This document shows positions 1 through 11,467 of a stretch of 64,000 nt of DNA, piece after piece. Position numbers and translations under genes: made by a program. A model generated the notes under the pieces. That model was given only the letters and a program-made list of their open reading frames with translations. It was not told the DNA's origin and did not search any database. Source of the DNA: Phaonia tiefii (lineage: Eukaryota; Arthropoda; Insecta; Diptera; Muscidae). Location: NCBI GenBank assembly GCA_963931995.1, contig OZ008368.1, positions 131,671,024-131,735,023 of the forward strand, in the 5' to 3' direction. Position 1 is the stretch's first letter; every line of letters begins with the position of its first letter.

Positions 1-2
1 CT

Positions 3-800
3 GGTGTACCACAAGGTAGTATTTTGGCTCCTCTTTTGTATACGCTCTTCACCGCTGATACTCCAACATGCACAAATACTTCAATAGCTACGTATGCGGA
101 TGATACTGCACTGCTCTCAATGCATCAAGACCCAGCAATTGCTTCTCAACAGCTACAAGAACACTTATACAATTTCGATAACTGGTGCCACTCCTGGCGA
201 TTGAAAGCTAATGCCAGTAAATCACTTCACGTGACATTTACCCTGAGAAAGCAAACTTGTCCCCAAGTAACACTCAGCAATGAAGTACTACCCCAGGCAG
301 AAAACGCAAAATATCTTGGAATTCATTCGGACAGACGGCTGACGTGTCAAAAACATATTCTATCAAAGAGGAAACAGTTAGGTCTCAAGTTTACCTCAAT
401 GTACTGGCTCATAGGACGAAACTCAAAACTAGTGTTGGATAATAAACTCCTATTATATAAACCCATTTTCAGGCCTATCAGGACATACGGTGCTGAATTA
501 TGGGGATCAGCCTCAAAAACAAACGTCATGATTATTCAACGCTTCCAATCGAAGTTTCTACGAACTAATGCCAACGCTCTAATATATGTCTCGAATGAAA
601 CCCTGCACAGAGATTTCCACCTAAACACTGTAGAACAGGAAATCAACGAAGCCAACAAAAGATATGCGCACAGACTATCAACTCACCCAAACGCACTAGC
701 CCTTGATTTGCTCCAAACGTCGACACCACATAGGAGACTATCTTTAAGTATGCTAAATCTAAGATTTGCCTATTATCAAATTTATGATAGATTGCAATAA
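3..800 (+). mobile_element. Jockey-clade LINE, 3' part of reverse transcriptase ORF
   Basis: An open frame enters at the left edge and runs to a stop at 798-800. It begins in the RT palm with GVPQGSILAP, then has the catalytic motif TYADDTALL (residue about 25 of the visible part), followed by the thumb and C-terminal region with YLGIHSDRRLT, KQLGLKF, YGAELWG and RFQSKFLR. These match the C-terminal half of Jockey-clade non-LTR reverse transcriptases. The frame has no stop over about 265 codons, so this end is little decayed. The 5' part lies outside the window. No poly(A) tail is obvious right after the stop, so the element's 3' end is not defined. Confidence 0.9.
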
Positions 801-1812
801 AATGAGAGATAGAAAAAAAATATATGTTTCTAAAAAATACATTCGCACAACAACACAAGAAATAGCCCAAAACTGGTTGAATATGAATATAAAAAATATT
901 CCAGTTGTAAAATCAAATCATTATTTTGCGGTCCATTCTAATGATCCCAACATTGAAATGGCACGTACTGCAGACTCTCTTAAATATGAAATACAACATT
1001 AAATACGGAAAAAGTATAACGTCCGCAACAGACGAAATTACAATTTTTGCATGAACCAAGAAATTTATAAACCTCGTTAGAGCTAATTTAATATCTTTTC
1101 TTAATATCTCTTTCCTTTTACGTATATCGATTTTGCTGGTTACTATGGGAAATTTGCTAAAAATTATGCAACTGCACGTTGACGTCCAAACCCACTTCCG
1201 TTTTTTTAACAACCGCGACGACATTTTCGGAACAAATATTGTTTTCCTCAAAAATAGTTAAGTAAATAATGATTATAATCAAGACATCAAAGCGGTTTCC
1301 ACATTGAAACAAGTGGAATAGAGGATTCGCTCACACCACGAGTACCTACGAAGGGTTAAGGTGTTCAGTTGGAAATCAGGCCTAAGTGCGTTTGGTGAGA
1401 TTGTAAAACACAACCTGGTAATTAATAGAGGTTAGCGACCTTTTCCTCGATATCGTAACGCCGTGCTAAACTTGTGCCGTTTGGAAACCAGTAGTCGGTA
1501 GATTACTACTGTGCAAGTGTTGGAAAAATTATACGAGCTGTGGTTAGGGGCAGCACTAAATATTAATCGGAGGGAGGACCTCCCATCCAGGCCTAGTGCA
1601 CATGCCTAGATCCCAGCAAACCAACCTGACGAGGAAGCAATTGAGTACATTATCAAAGATAGTAATTCAGAATTTGCAACATACAATTGGAAAATCGGTG
1701 GTCGACTGCACAAGGTGTATGGTATCCGTATACACGCGATTTTCATTTTGAACATGGTGTCTTTGCATCTTCTAAACAAATCCGGTGGGTGGTCTCGTCT
1801 ATTTTCGGGGGA
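801..1812. other. No recognisable gene; AT-rich spacer
   Basis: Short frames of 78 and 112 codons exist on opposite strands, but neither shows a motif I recognise and both overlap other frames. The first part may be the 3' untranslated tail of the LINE before it. The region ends at a SINE target duplication. I see nothing else supportable. Confidence 0.4.
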
Positions 1813-1820
1813 TAGTCTTG

Positions 1821-2100
1821 GTGGTGCAATGGTTAGTGTGCGCGGCTCTTGTACATGAGATCCTGGGTTCGAACCCGGCTCTGACCACCTTCAAATTTTC
1901 TTTCGGCGGCGATCACCTCGCATAGTGACGGCGACACTATCGAGTATCTAGCCATGAAAAAGCTTCTCAAATTACCGTTCGGAATCGTTTTAAAACTGTA
2001 GGTCCCAATCAGTGAGTGAAAACTGGAAAGCGCACAGCTCAGTGATTGTGAGAAGTTCTCCCCAGTCCCTTCATGGGATGTTATGGGAAACCATTTTTTT
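1821..2100 (+). mobile_element. tRNA-headed SINE, copy 1, with target duplication
   Basis: A 280-bp element is flanked by the 8-bp direct repeat TAGTCTTG (1813-1820 and 2101-2108). Its head has a tRNA-type A box and B box, its body includes CGGCGACACTATCGAGTA, and it ends in GGGAAACCATTTTTTT, a T-run rather than poly(A). A second copy at 33121-33361 on the other strand shares head, body and tail. This copy lacks about 10 bp at the 5' end compared with the second copy. The two copies, both flanked by target duplications, establish it as a retroposed family. Confidence 0.88.
1822..1876 (+). promoter_or_regulatory. Internal RNA polymerase III promoter (A and B boxes) of the SINE
   Basis: The A box is TGGTGCAATGG (1822-1832) and the B box is GGTTCGAACCC (1866-1876). 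The spacing is as in tRNA genes. The would-be acceptor and anticodon stems do not pair well, so this is a tRNA-derived promoter and not a working tRNA gene. Confidence 0.8.
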
Positions 2101-2170
2101 TAGTCTTGAAGAAGACTGTGAACGAGACAGTACTATAAAATTGTGATGAAGACTCGTGGAGACGGGAATG

Positions 2171-2660
2171 TTAGAATATGGAAGAACATTTATATGCATA
2201 ATCAGATCGGTGTCCGATAAAATCTAACCCTCTTCCAGATTTGATAAGGGATTTATCAAGTCTCCATCTCTGTAATTTTGCACAGTCACAGTCGGTAGAG
2301 TCACTCATGTTCCTGATCGTATTTCTGTAAGTCTCCATCGCTAACAGTGGTAGTGCCTCGGCCTTCTGTTCGGCATTACCATTTCTCTCAATAATCCTGA
2401 GAACTTGACGAAGGTTATTAAATTTGTTCTTGGACAGTGGCAGTCTTGGCTTTAAACCAGTGACTAACGCAATATGTTCATGAAACAAAATGAGTTTGTT
2501 TAAGGCCATCCTTGCGGATATGTCTTTTATCTTCCACAAAAAACTACGAACACTTGACCTGACATCAACTTCCGCTCTAATTATGTCCGTATTAGTGAAC
2601 GGTGCCCAATTGGAGTGAAAAGGTTTTCGGCCAACGCTAGTCTTAGCGGTGTATTTGCAT
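2171..2660 (-). CDS. Unrecognised open frame, possibly an exon or gene remnant
   Basis: The frame is open on the minus strand from about 2660 down to a stop at 2171, roughly 160 codons. Its composition looks protein-like, with mixed charged and hydrophobic segments and no low-complexity sequence. The only in-frame start-like codon listed by simple rules is a TTG at 2539. A second minus frame (2581-2931) overlaps its upstream part in another phase, so a frameshift could join them. I do not recognise the family. No zinc finger, RT, integrase or transposase signature is visible. It could be a host exon or part of an unknown element. Confidence 0.25.
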
Positions 2661-3534
2661 TGTTATTGTGTTTTCTACATGTCTTATTCATGTGACTTCC
2701 ACGAGTGTAGAAGAATTGAAATCGGCTGCACAAAATGTCCCAGTAGCTTATTAAGAACTTGGGCAAAAGGCGTGCTCCTAACTTAGAGCCCCATACATCA
2801 CATACGATCCACCAATATACAGTAGCGCTGACTGTAAATTTCCCGATCGGTACAGCTCGGATTGAGTAGTAGTGCAGGATCAGAGTCAGTTCTGAACAGA
2901 TTCTGTTGATGTAATAAGTATAGAAGAACAACCACGGACACCCCGCATCGCGTTCATATTATTAGCCCCTGCGGAAGGACTTCCGTTCTAATTTTGATTG
3001 TTATTCTTCTCTTCTCTGGAAAATAATTGTTTATATGCATGAAATTAAGAATTTAAATGTGCGATTTAATAAGATAGACAGAAATTATCGCTATAACTGA
3101 AATTCACTTATTATTGTCGCATACTCACTCACCCATCATTGAAAAATAAGTTTAATCCCAAAACTATAATTTCACACAAATTGGTATTTATTTTACTTCA
3201 CCAAAATATGTTTCCTTATGGGGTCAAAGGGTTTCACCTTTATTACTTTGTATGTACATATGCACTTACAGCTATGCATGTTTTGCACTGTCCACTGCCG
3301 AATCTGAGAACAGTGCGCCATCCCTTTTCATCCAATTGAGAACAACTTGCAGCGACTTTTCGTTAATTGGTTGTGACTCTCAAATTGGGGCGGAGTCTCA
3401 ATAGTACTCGTACTTATTCACTCACTCGTGCACTCACCACGTATGGGTTTGTGTAAATTCATTTGATGTACAGTACAGAATACAACTGAGAGTGAGATGC
3501 CGATGATTGAGATCAGAAAACAGAGCCCACATAT
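2661..3534. other. No supportable gene
   Basis: AT-rich sequence with short frames only, including the N-terminal part of the 2581-2931 minus frame. No repeat end, RNA gene or coding motif was found. Confidence 0.35.
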
Positions 3535-3592
3535 GTCACTGATTGTTAAAAGCTCTCCTTAATTCCTTCTTGGGATGTTACGGCAACCTGTA
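3535..3592 (+). repeat. Diverged 3' fragment of the same SINE family
   Basis: The stretch with CACTGATTGTTAAAAGC and CTTGGGATGTTACGGCAACC aligns with the SINE 3' body at 2040-2095 (ACTGATTGTGAGAAGTTC-like and CATGGGATGTTATGGGAAACC-like). The tRNA head and the T-tail are absent. It is older and more diverged than the other two copies. Confidence 0.6.
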
Positions 3593-4034
3593 CGATATAT
3601 ACATACATATATAGGTATACATGTTAGTAATTATTTATATAAAGTTTGTTTAACATACATATCTCCAACAGTTATAAAAATGTAGATGGCAAATGCTTAG
3701 CCTACAACTTTTAATTTGTGTAAATTTAAATCTTATAATTAAGTACTTTCTGATCTCGTGTTTATTTTTTAAACACTGCACGTCCAAAAATGTGTTTATT
3801 CCTTTGAAGAACAAAATTGAGCGGATGTAATATATTTAAATTTTCATTGCAGATTCGAGCTTATCGTTGTATCATTTTCAGAGAAAATTGTTGTCAGAAA
3901 TAAAGAAAAGTTAACTCCGTGAGTGTTAAAAAGCTGGGGCATATTAATCATGCCATTGTTCTTTAAGACCACCAAATTCAAACCGATAATTCCGATATGT
4001 AACACTGGTGCACCTCTTCCTAGAGAATTGTGTA
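3593..4034. other. Spacer with an AT/ACAT microsatellite
   Basis: A short alternating ATATACATACATATATA tract lies near 3597-3622. The rest is AT-rich with no coding signal. It ends in TGTA (4031-4034), the left target duplication of the gypsy-type element. Confidence 0.4.
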
Positions 4035-4315
4035 AGTTAACACTGGACAAACGAACAACAGTTGTCGGACAGTGTAACAGCAAAACCCTAATACGATGAT
4101 CGATAAGAGTTAATTGCAAAGATGGAAACACTGAGCTGCGGTGTCACATTTTACCGAATCAATGCTTGGATTGGTGGCATGATTTCCGTCGAGTGCTGCG
4201 ACTGGGGCAAACGAGTTGTCAGCATTATTATTTTAAAGTATTTGAATTGTTTTTAGAATCATTTTAGTTCTAATAAATTCATAAAAGGCAAAACACGTCT
4301 GTAATTTAATTAACT
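4035..4315 (+). repeat. 5' LTR of the gypsy-type element
   Basis: About 281 bp, bounded by AGTTAA and TTAACT as inverted terminal hexamers. An AATAAA polyadenylation signal is at about 4271. It lacks a 13-bp stretch present in the 3' LTR. Confidence 0.92.
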
Positions 4316-4332
4316 GGCGCCCAACGTGGAAA
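4315..4332 (+). promoter_or_regulatory. Primer binding site, tRNA-Lys type
   Basis: TGGCGCCCAACGTGG starts on the last base of the LTR. This sequence is complementary to the 3' end of tRNA-Lys, the primer of gypsy-group elements, and it sets the LTR boundary. Confidence 0.85.
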
Positions 4333-4565
4333 AATTCACAATTTATAATAAAATTGAAGGAAGGCAACAACAACCAAGGAGAAGGAGGAAATTTTCAACA
4401 AAAAAGTTACAGCTTTTAACAAAAGTTACAGCTGCCAACGAGAACGAGGACATTTATCTAGCAAAAAATCTTAATAGACCTAAATTTGACGGAAGGCTAT
4501 AACTACCAACAAGAAGGAGGGAGAATTAGTTTTAATCTAGTATTAATTGGAACGAAGAAATGTAA

Positions 4566-4812
4566 GTGTATTGCTCATGGTAAAATAAGCAAGGTAAACG
4601 CACTAGGAATTGTTACAACAAACACAGGCATTTTGTTTTTGTTTGGTGTCCATAATCTGTCAAATTTTCTTCATGTGTGTATCTACTGTAAAAGTAAACA
4701 AAACGGTACAAAAACAAAATACATGTGAATTTGACATAAGAGAGACACCTTGGCAAGAAATCAGCTGTTCTATCGAGTTTACCTTACTTATTTTACCATG
4801 GTATTGCTCATC
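4566..4812. repeat. Imperfect inverted repeat (foldback) in the untranslated leader
   Basis: The left arm begins GGTAAAATAAGCAAGGTAAA near 4580. The right arm, read on the other strand, begins GGTAAAATAAGTAAGGTAAA near 4800. Inner blocks also pair: GGTGTC with TGTCAAATT near 4645-4670 and GGTGTCTC with ATGTCAAATT near 4730-4752. This gives a roughly 230-bp hairpin upstream of gag, either a small foldback insertion or a structured leader. Confidence 0.6.
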
Positions 4813-4911
4813 TTTTAAGGTTGTCAACATTTTTGAATTTTTTTTTGTAATATCAAAAGCTAGTGTCAACTTGTGTGTGTGTTTGTTTTTTTTTGTGTGT
4901 TTTAATTTTAT

Positions 4912-7014
4912 ATGCGTATAGAAGACTTAGACAATTTATTTCGGGATCTAAACATCAATAAAGAAGAAAAAGATAGAAAATTGAATGTGGACGAAATTTC
5001 AAAAACATTAGAATCTGCGGTAGGTGTAGCGACACAAGCGCAGAAAGTAGAATTCGAAAAAAAATCGAAGAGCTATCAAAGATAATAGCCAGTCTCCCAA
5101 CAGGGAAAACAGAGATAAAAACATACAATGGACCTAAGATCCTTTCCTCAATTACTTGCAATGAACCACTGGGCGTTGTAAAATCATTGCCCGAATTTGA
5201 GGGGAAGATTGACAGTTATATGTCATGGAGACAGGCAGCCCATACTGCCTATAAAGTCTTCGCGAAATATGATAGTAGCTCGAAACATTACCAAGCTATA
5301 GCGATAATTCGGAACAAGATTAGGGGTCCAGCAGATGCGGTGTTGGCATCATTTAATAAAGCGGTTTTCAATAAGAGCGCTACAAAAGTTTTTTTAAATA
5401 AAACGAAACCAAATGAAATTCTTTATTCCTCTGAAAGTACGTTCGATGCCATTATGTATGGAACTCGATTTCTCTTGCATGGCCACCACGGGCACGCTTG
5501 CAGAAGTCCAGAAGCAGAACCCAATTTTCGACGGTTTTCAAGCATAAATCGGCCGATACTGCTGCAATTTCGCGTTCGATATTCGTACGAAGTTCATCAA
5601 TCGTCGCTGGCTTGTTGGCATAGACCATAGACTTGACGTATCCCCACAGGAAATAATGTAACGGCGTCAAATCGCACGACCGAGGCGGTCAATCGACTGG
5701 GCCATTTCGTGAGATAACACGGTCACCCAATAAATTGATTGTGGCATTCGCTGTGTGGCTTGTGGCGCCGTCCTGTTGGAACCACATGTCCTCCAAGTCC
5801 ATATTATCCAATTGGGGCCAAAAATATTCGGTTATCATTGAACGGTAGCGATTCGCATTCAGAGTAATGTACCGGTCTTGATCATCACGGAGGAAGTACG
5901 GCCCAATGACGCCGCCGGCCCATAAACCGCACCAAAATGTAATTTTTTTCGGGATGCAATGATGACTCATGGATTACGTGTGGATTGCTGTCCGACCAAT
6001 AACGCATATTTTGCTTATAGACGAAGCCATTCAGCTAGAAATGAGCCTCATCGCTGAAGATGATTTCCGATGATTTTCCGTTCTTAAAGTTGAGGCCACT
6101 GACTCCAAATTTCGGTAGTAAATTTTAATAATTTCGACTCGTTGTTGGCTCGTATATCTTTCCATGATGAAATGGCAAATCTTACTGAAGAGAAATATCA
6201 AAAGAGCGGGAAAAAATATGGCGTCGTTTGCTGTCCCTATCGATTTACTTTTGTAACGTCTCTGTTGAAAAACCCTTTACAGTGTTAAATTTTTCGGTTA
6301 TTATTGCCAGTCTACCTGATTGAACATGAGCTTAGTACACTGAGACAAGGAGCTCAAACAGTTGGTCAATTTTACGACGAAATTGAGCGGAAAGTTTCGT
6401 TTTTGACCAACAAGTCTCTCATGACACATGATAATGAATTTGCACTATCTATTAATGATAAATACAGACAGGACGCGCTTCGTGTCTTCGTATCCGGTCT
6501 GAAAAACCCGTTATGTGATGTTCTTTTTTCGGCTCGTGCGTCCGAACTACCCACAGCTCTCGCACTGGCTCAGGAAGTCGAAGCAAATCATGAACGATAT
6601 GTTTTTGCGACGACATATGCTAATAGAAATGAGGACAGAAAAAGTCGACCAGAGGCAACAAAGAAAATTCAGATAAAAACATATGCTGATCATGCCAATA
6701 GTGCTCATGGGAATTTATACCAACAAAAGAATCCCTATTACGTCAGGAATATTCAGGCAAATTCACAGACTTATACTAGAGACCAACCTGAACCTATGGG
6801 CATAGATCCAACATCTTCTCGGTATAAACAGCACAATACTAGCGGTAAGGTAAACTGGTCACAAGGCCAACAGTTTAAGCGACAAGTAGTATCCGACAGG
6901 GATACGGGTCCCAAATTTCAGAAGATTTACAACATTAGTCAGGAAACTCATTCACAGGAATGCCGGAATGAAGGACAGTATAGTGATAGAGATAGAGTCT
7001 CAAGATGTATATGA
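4912..7014 (+). pseudogene. gag: gag of the gypsy-type element, frameshifted and interrupted
   Basis: The likely start is ATG 4912. The first frame stops near 5083, and the protein continues in another frame from about 5060 after a one-base slip in an A-run. It then runs through a typical gypsy Gag (SLPEFEG, SWRQAA, FDAIM) until a mariner copy interrupts it at about 5450. It resumes near 6304 with LIEHELSTLRQG and goes on to the stop at 7014. About ten codons seem lost at the insertion. The product would be the structural Gag; no CCHC knuckle is seen. It cannot be translated intact. Confidence 0.8.
5450..6300 (-). mobile_element. Truncated Tc1/mariner-type transposon nested in gag
   Basis: On the minus strand there are two frames, 5689-5970 and 5452-5670, that together give a mariner-like transposase. 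They include KITFWCGLWAGG, the second catalytic Asp in WFQQDGATSHTA, and the third in CDLTPLHYFLWGYVK. A frameshift near 5680 separates them. The upstream part, with a WSDSNPHV-like block, reads on to about 6120 in broken frames. The C-terminus runs straight into gag with no inverted repeat, so at least one end is missing. D-to-D spacing suggests a maT or mariner subgroup. Confidence 0.8.
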
Positions 7015-7039
7015 CGAAGTTGTAGAATCTACAGATTAT

Positions 7040-10000
7040 ATTATTTTTTTAGGGGAAACTCCCTGCTACCGTTCTTAAGGCGAACTGTAGCAGGAAGTAC
7101 CATAAAACTTTTAACTGACACTGGGGCTTCTAAAAATTATAGAAAACCCCTAGCGGAACTGAGAAATATAATGCCTGTCAATAAACCATTTTTGGTTCAC
7201 TCAATTCATGGTCAGGATTCCGTGAAACAAAAAGTTTACATAAATTTATTTGGTAAAATACAACGTTTTTTATTTTAACATCATTATCCACATTCGATGG
7301 AATCATCGGCTTGGATTTACTTAAACAAGTCAATGCAAGAATTCATTTGAAAGAAGAGAAAATTGTTCATAACTCTGGATCTGAGAAGATGGATTTTTTC
7401 GAATGCAAAGACGTCAATTTCATAGAGATTGAGAAAATAGAGGTACCTTTTCCAGTAAAGGCAGAATTTCAGAAGATGGTGAAAAAAGACTGAAGGCATT
7501 TGCTGATCCTAATGAAGCTTTGCCTTGCAACACTAATTACGTTGCTACCATTAAAATGGAGGACGAAAGTCCTGTTTACTCAAAATTATACCTATACCCG
7601 ATGGGTGTAGCTGAATTTGTTAATGCCGAAATAAAGCAACTCTTGGCCGACGGCATTATCCGACCTTCCAGGTCACCTTTTAACAGCCCAGTCTGGGTTG
7701 TTAACAAGAAGGGAGTTGACCATTTGGGCAACAAGAAGAAACGTCTTGTAATAGACTTTCGGAAGCTGAATAACATAACAATTGATGATAAATATCCTGT
7801 TCCAAATATAGCAGTGATATTGTCCAATATAGGCAAAGCGCAATACTTTACCACGTTGGACTTAAAATCTGGATTCCCCCTGATAAAACTTGCCGAGAGG
7901 GACAGGGAAAAAACTGCCTTTTCCGTGAACAATGGCAAGTATGAGTTTTGTCGACTACCATTTGGGCTAAAAAATGCCCCAGGCATGTTCCAAAGGGCAA
8001 TAGACGATGTTCTCAGGGAACAAATCGGTAAGACTTGCTACGTCTATGTAGATGACGTTATTATATTTTCAGAGACCAAAGAAGATCATGTTCGTCATAT
8101 CGACTACGTTCTTAAGAGCCTGCTTGAAGCGAACATGAGGGTCTCGATCGAAAAATCCAATTTTTTTTTTAAAACAGAAGTTGAATACCTTGGGTTTACT
8201 GTGTCGAGGGGTGGTATTAAAACATCTCCAACCAAGGTCTATACAATTAAAAACTACCCTGAACCTACTACATTATTTGCAATCAGATCATTTCTTGGTC
8301 TAGCTAGCTATTATCGGTGTTTTACGAAGGACTTTGCTAAAATAGCAAAGCCATTAACCGATATTCTAAAAGGCGAAAACGGCAAAATACGTGCTACCCA
8401 ATCTAAAAAGGTGTAGACAATCTCCAAGAGGATGAATTAAGAGCTTCCCGTAAATTAAATGACATTTTAACTTCAGAGGGCGTAATGTTGATGTACCCAG
8501 ACTTTGGAAAGCCGATTGATCTTACAACTGATGTATCATCTCATGGTCTTGGTGCCGTTTTATCACAAGACGGAAGGCCTATAACAATGATTTCGAGAGT
8601 ACTGACAGATAAAGAATTACATTTCGCCACAAATGAGAGAGAACTTCTGGCTATTGTTTGGGCTTTAAAATCTCTCCGATATTATCTATACGGTGTAAAA
8701 GCCTCAATATCTTCACAGACCACCAACCTTTGACATTCGCAGTTTCGGATCGTACTCCGAATGCGAAACTAAAACGCTGGAAAGCATTTGTCGACGAACA
8801 CAATGCAAATATATTTTACAAACCTGGAAGGGAAAATCAGGTTGCAGATTCATTGTCTCGACAACACATTCATGTAACAGAGGATGGCAATTGTTCCGAG
8901 TTAGCTACAGTTCATAGTGAGGCGTCACTTACTTATACTATAGAAACCACCAACCAACCAGTAAACTGCTTTAGAATTCAAATTATCATAGAAGAGGCTG
9001 AATTTGCTACTACCCGCAATTTTATACTCTTTGGGAATAAGACTAGACACGTCGTGCAGTTTTCCGATAAGGATGCACTACTATCAAAAATCCAAAACGT
9101 GATAAATACGGGCGTGGTGAATGCAATACATTGTGAGCCACCTGTTTTAGCTCACATTCAGCATGATTTGGTTCAACTTTTCCCTGCAACAAAGTTTCGA
9201 TATTCAAATAAACTTGTTTTTGACATTTTTGACAAAGGAACAAAGAGAGATTGTGGTGACAGAACATAATCGGGATCATAGAGCAGCGCAGGAAAATGTT
9301 AAGCAAATACTATTAGATTACTACTTCCCAAAAATGACCAAATTATCCAATGAAATAGTCGCGAATGGCATGACTTGTTCAAAAGCTAAGTATAAACGAC
9401 ATCCGCAAAGGCATATTATAGGAGAAACAGTTGTAACTTCTTACTCCGGAGAGATTCTCCATATTGACATTTATTCCACCGATAAGAAATTTTTTCAAAA
9501 TTTGCTATCGTACAACCGATGCAGTCTAGGACAATCGTAGATGTGAAGGAACCTATTCTGCAGTTAATGAACATATTCCCCCAAACTAGAGTCATCTTTT
9601 GCGATAATGAAAGGTCTTTAAATTCTGAGACAATTAGAACGACTTTGGAAAACCAATTTAATATCAGAATTGTTAACGCCCCACCATAGCACAGCACCTC
9701 AAACGGACAAGTTGAGAGATTTCATAGCACTCTTGCGGAAATAGCAAGATATTTGAAGTTTGAAAGGAAAATCGATGACACAGTAGACCTTATTTTGCAG
9801 GCGACTATAGAATATAACAGGACAATCCACTCTGTAACCAATGAAAGACCAGTAGATACTATTCATTCTGCCTCATATAAGTTAAGGCAGAAGATAAAGG
9901 AGCGAATTAGAAACGCACAGGCTAAACAATTGGAACATTTTAATGGAGACCGTCGAAATTAAGTTTATGAAGTGGGAGAAAAGGTTTTTGTGAGGAGCAA

Positions 10001-10150
10001 TCGAAGGTTAGGAATAAGTTGAACCCTTTATATGAAGAAGCTTTGGTAGAAGCTGATATGGGGACGACCGTTCTCATTAAGGGGAGAGTGGTCCATAAGG
10101 ACAATCTCAGATGATTTGACATCGTTATGACGAATGCTTTAAATTTTTGA
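7040..10150 (+). pseudogene. pol: pol of the gypsy-type element (protease, RT, RNase H, integrase)
   Basis: The protease motif is DTGAS at about 7117. The RT frame 7520-8416 is the longest (298 codons), with LPFGLKNAPG and catalytic YVDD near 8048. RNase H follows in two frames: TTDVSSHGLGA, NERELLAIV, FTDHQPL and VADSLSRQ, from about 8510 to 8870. Integrase shows HNRDH (HHCC domain with one Cys replaced by Gly), a DDE domain with HIDIYS, and the block NGQVERFHS, then a C-terminal module to about 10113. Stops or frame changes occur near 7300, 7493, 8416, 8700, 9540, 9690 and 9962. The enzymes would copy and insert the element; this copy cannot make them. Confidence 0.85.
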
Positions 10151-11004
10151 CGCCATAGTCAGGAAAGACTACGGGTATCAGGAAAATTCAACCAATCGTG
10201 CTATTTTCCAGATTAACATAACTCTTATGAACACCAGAAACGAGCAAATTGACACTATTGGATTTTTCTAAATCCTATTAACAAATTGAATGATATCCGA
10301 CTATTTTCGAACGATTTGATTTGTAAATTTTAATGAGCAATACACGAATATTAGTATGTTTTATTTAATGGATGTGTCTAATGTTAAAGTTATATTGAAT
10401 GAAGATTTGTTATATGTTATAATTATGTACTCAGCACCTAGAAAATCAGCGCATTCCCGGCTCCCCATTTTGAAAAAATTATGCAACTCTCCGGTAGTCC
10501 AAAATTGTGGCCGATTGTCAAAGCCGCACTTACTCAGTCCATGGCTACCAACCCACATTATTGTCTACCTACTACAGACTATTAACAAGTATTACCTGAG
10601 GCCAGCAACTAATTTCGGGGGTTACGACTCAGTGCAGCTTCCAATACAAACATCTAGATAGAAATTTATGATGGAGTCGTTATTATCGATTCATTGGCGA
10701 GTCTCAAAGAAGATAATTGAGAAGAAATGGCCGTAAACGGTACCAACCTCATTGTCTGTAATAACTGTAAATGGGTCATTACGATGGGAAAATTCTAAAT
10801 CTATCATTGCTGCATTGGACGAATATGGAAAGGCTACGATATATCGGTGAGCTGCAAAACGAAACAATCCGACATCATTCTCTTTACTCTCGTGTCATCT
10901 TATCTTACGAAATGTCTTGTTAAACGGTCGATAAAAGGACGACATTGACTAAATCTAAAATCTGCAATAGAAACTGTCCTTGATAAGACCGAGGACGGCC
11001 TTCA
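10150..11004 (+). pseudogene. Possible third-ORF (env-like) remnant
   Basis: Between the integrase end and the purine tract lie about 870 bp with fragments of coding-like sequence, the best at 10356-10661 (101 codons). Gypsy-group elements with a tRNA-Lys primer often have an env-like third ORF here. I cannot identify a signal peptide, furin site or transmembrane segment, and the space is shorter than a full env. The call rests on position. Confidence 0.3.
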
Positions 11005-11019
11005 CTTGAGTGAGGGGAT
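11005..11019 (+). promoter_or_regulatory. Polypurine tract
   Basis: GAGTGAGGGGAT lies directly before the 3' LTR, the expected place for the plus-strand primer. Confidence 0.65.
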
Positions 11020-11313
11020 AGTTAACACTGGACAAACGAACAATAGTTGTCGGACAGTGTAACAGCAAAACTCTAATACGATGATCGATAAGAGTTAATT
11101 GCAAAGATGGAAACACTGAGCTGCGGTGTCACATTTTACCGAATCAATGCTCGGGTTGGTGGCATGATTTCCGTCGAGTGCTGCTACTGGGGGAAACGAG
11201 TTGTCAGCATTATTTTTAAGTATTTGAATTGTTTTTAGAATCATTTTTGAAAACGAACAGTTTAGTTCTAATAAATTCATAAAAGACAAAACACGTCTGT
11301 AATTTAATTAACT
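11020..11313 (+). repeat. 3' LTR of the gypsy-type element
   Basis: 294 bp, matching the 5' LTR except for scattered substitutions and a 13-bp block (around 11245-11262) missing from the 5' copy. The right target duplication TGTA follows. Confidence 0.92.
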
Positions 11314-11467
11314 TGTATATATTTCTTGAAAGCCGAAAACACGAAGGATCAGTTTTAAATGTCATTAAACATTGAATTCACATTGAATAATATTTTGTGG
11401 ACGGTCTCGGGGGTTTCATTGGTACTTAAGATCCATGGACTGAATCTCCGTCATCGTCTAAGGTACA

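Larger units (their letters stand above)
4035..11313 (+). mobile_element. Complete but decayed gypsy-type LTR retrotransposon (tRNA-Lys primed)
   Basis: Two LTRs (4035-4315 and 11020-11313) start AGTTAACACTGG and end TTAATTAACT. They are flanked by the 4-bp direct repeat TGTA (4031-4034, 11314-11317). A primer site TGGCGCCCAACGTGG follows the left LTR and a purine tract precedes the right one. The inside reads gag, protease, RT, RNase H, integrase and a weak third-ORF remnant, the Ty3/gypsy (errantivirus-type) order. Every ORF has frameshifts or stops, and a mariner copy sits in gag. The LTRs differ by about eight substitutions, a 13-bp indel near 4258/11245 and a small indel, so insertion was not recent. 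Confidence 0.93.

Noticed and set aside
1821..1892. A tRNA gene
   Set aside because: A and B boxes are good, but the acceptor and anticodon stems do not pair, the head is followed by a SINE body and target duplications flank the whole unit.
4316..4911. Su(Hw)-type insulator in the gypsy leader
   Set aside because: No cluster of TGCATA-core sites was found in the leader.
10356..10661. Confident env gene
   Set aside because: Position fits, but no signal peptide, cleavage site or membrane anchor is visible; kept only as a weak remnant.
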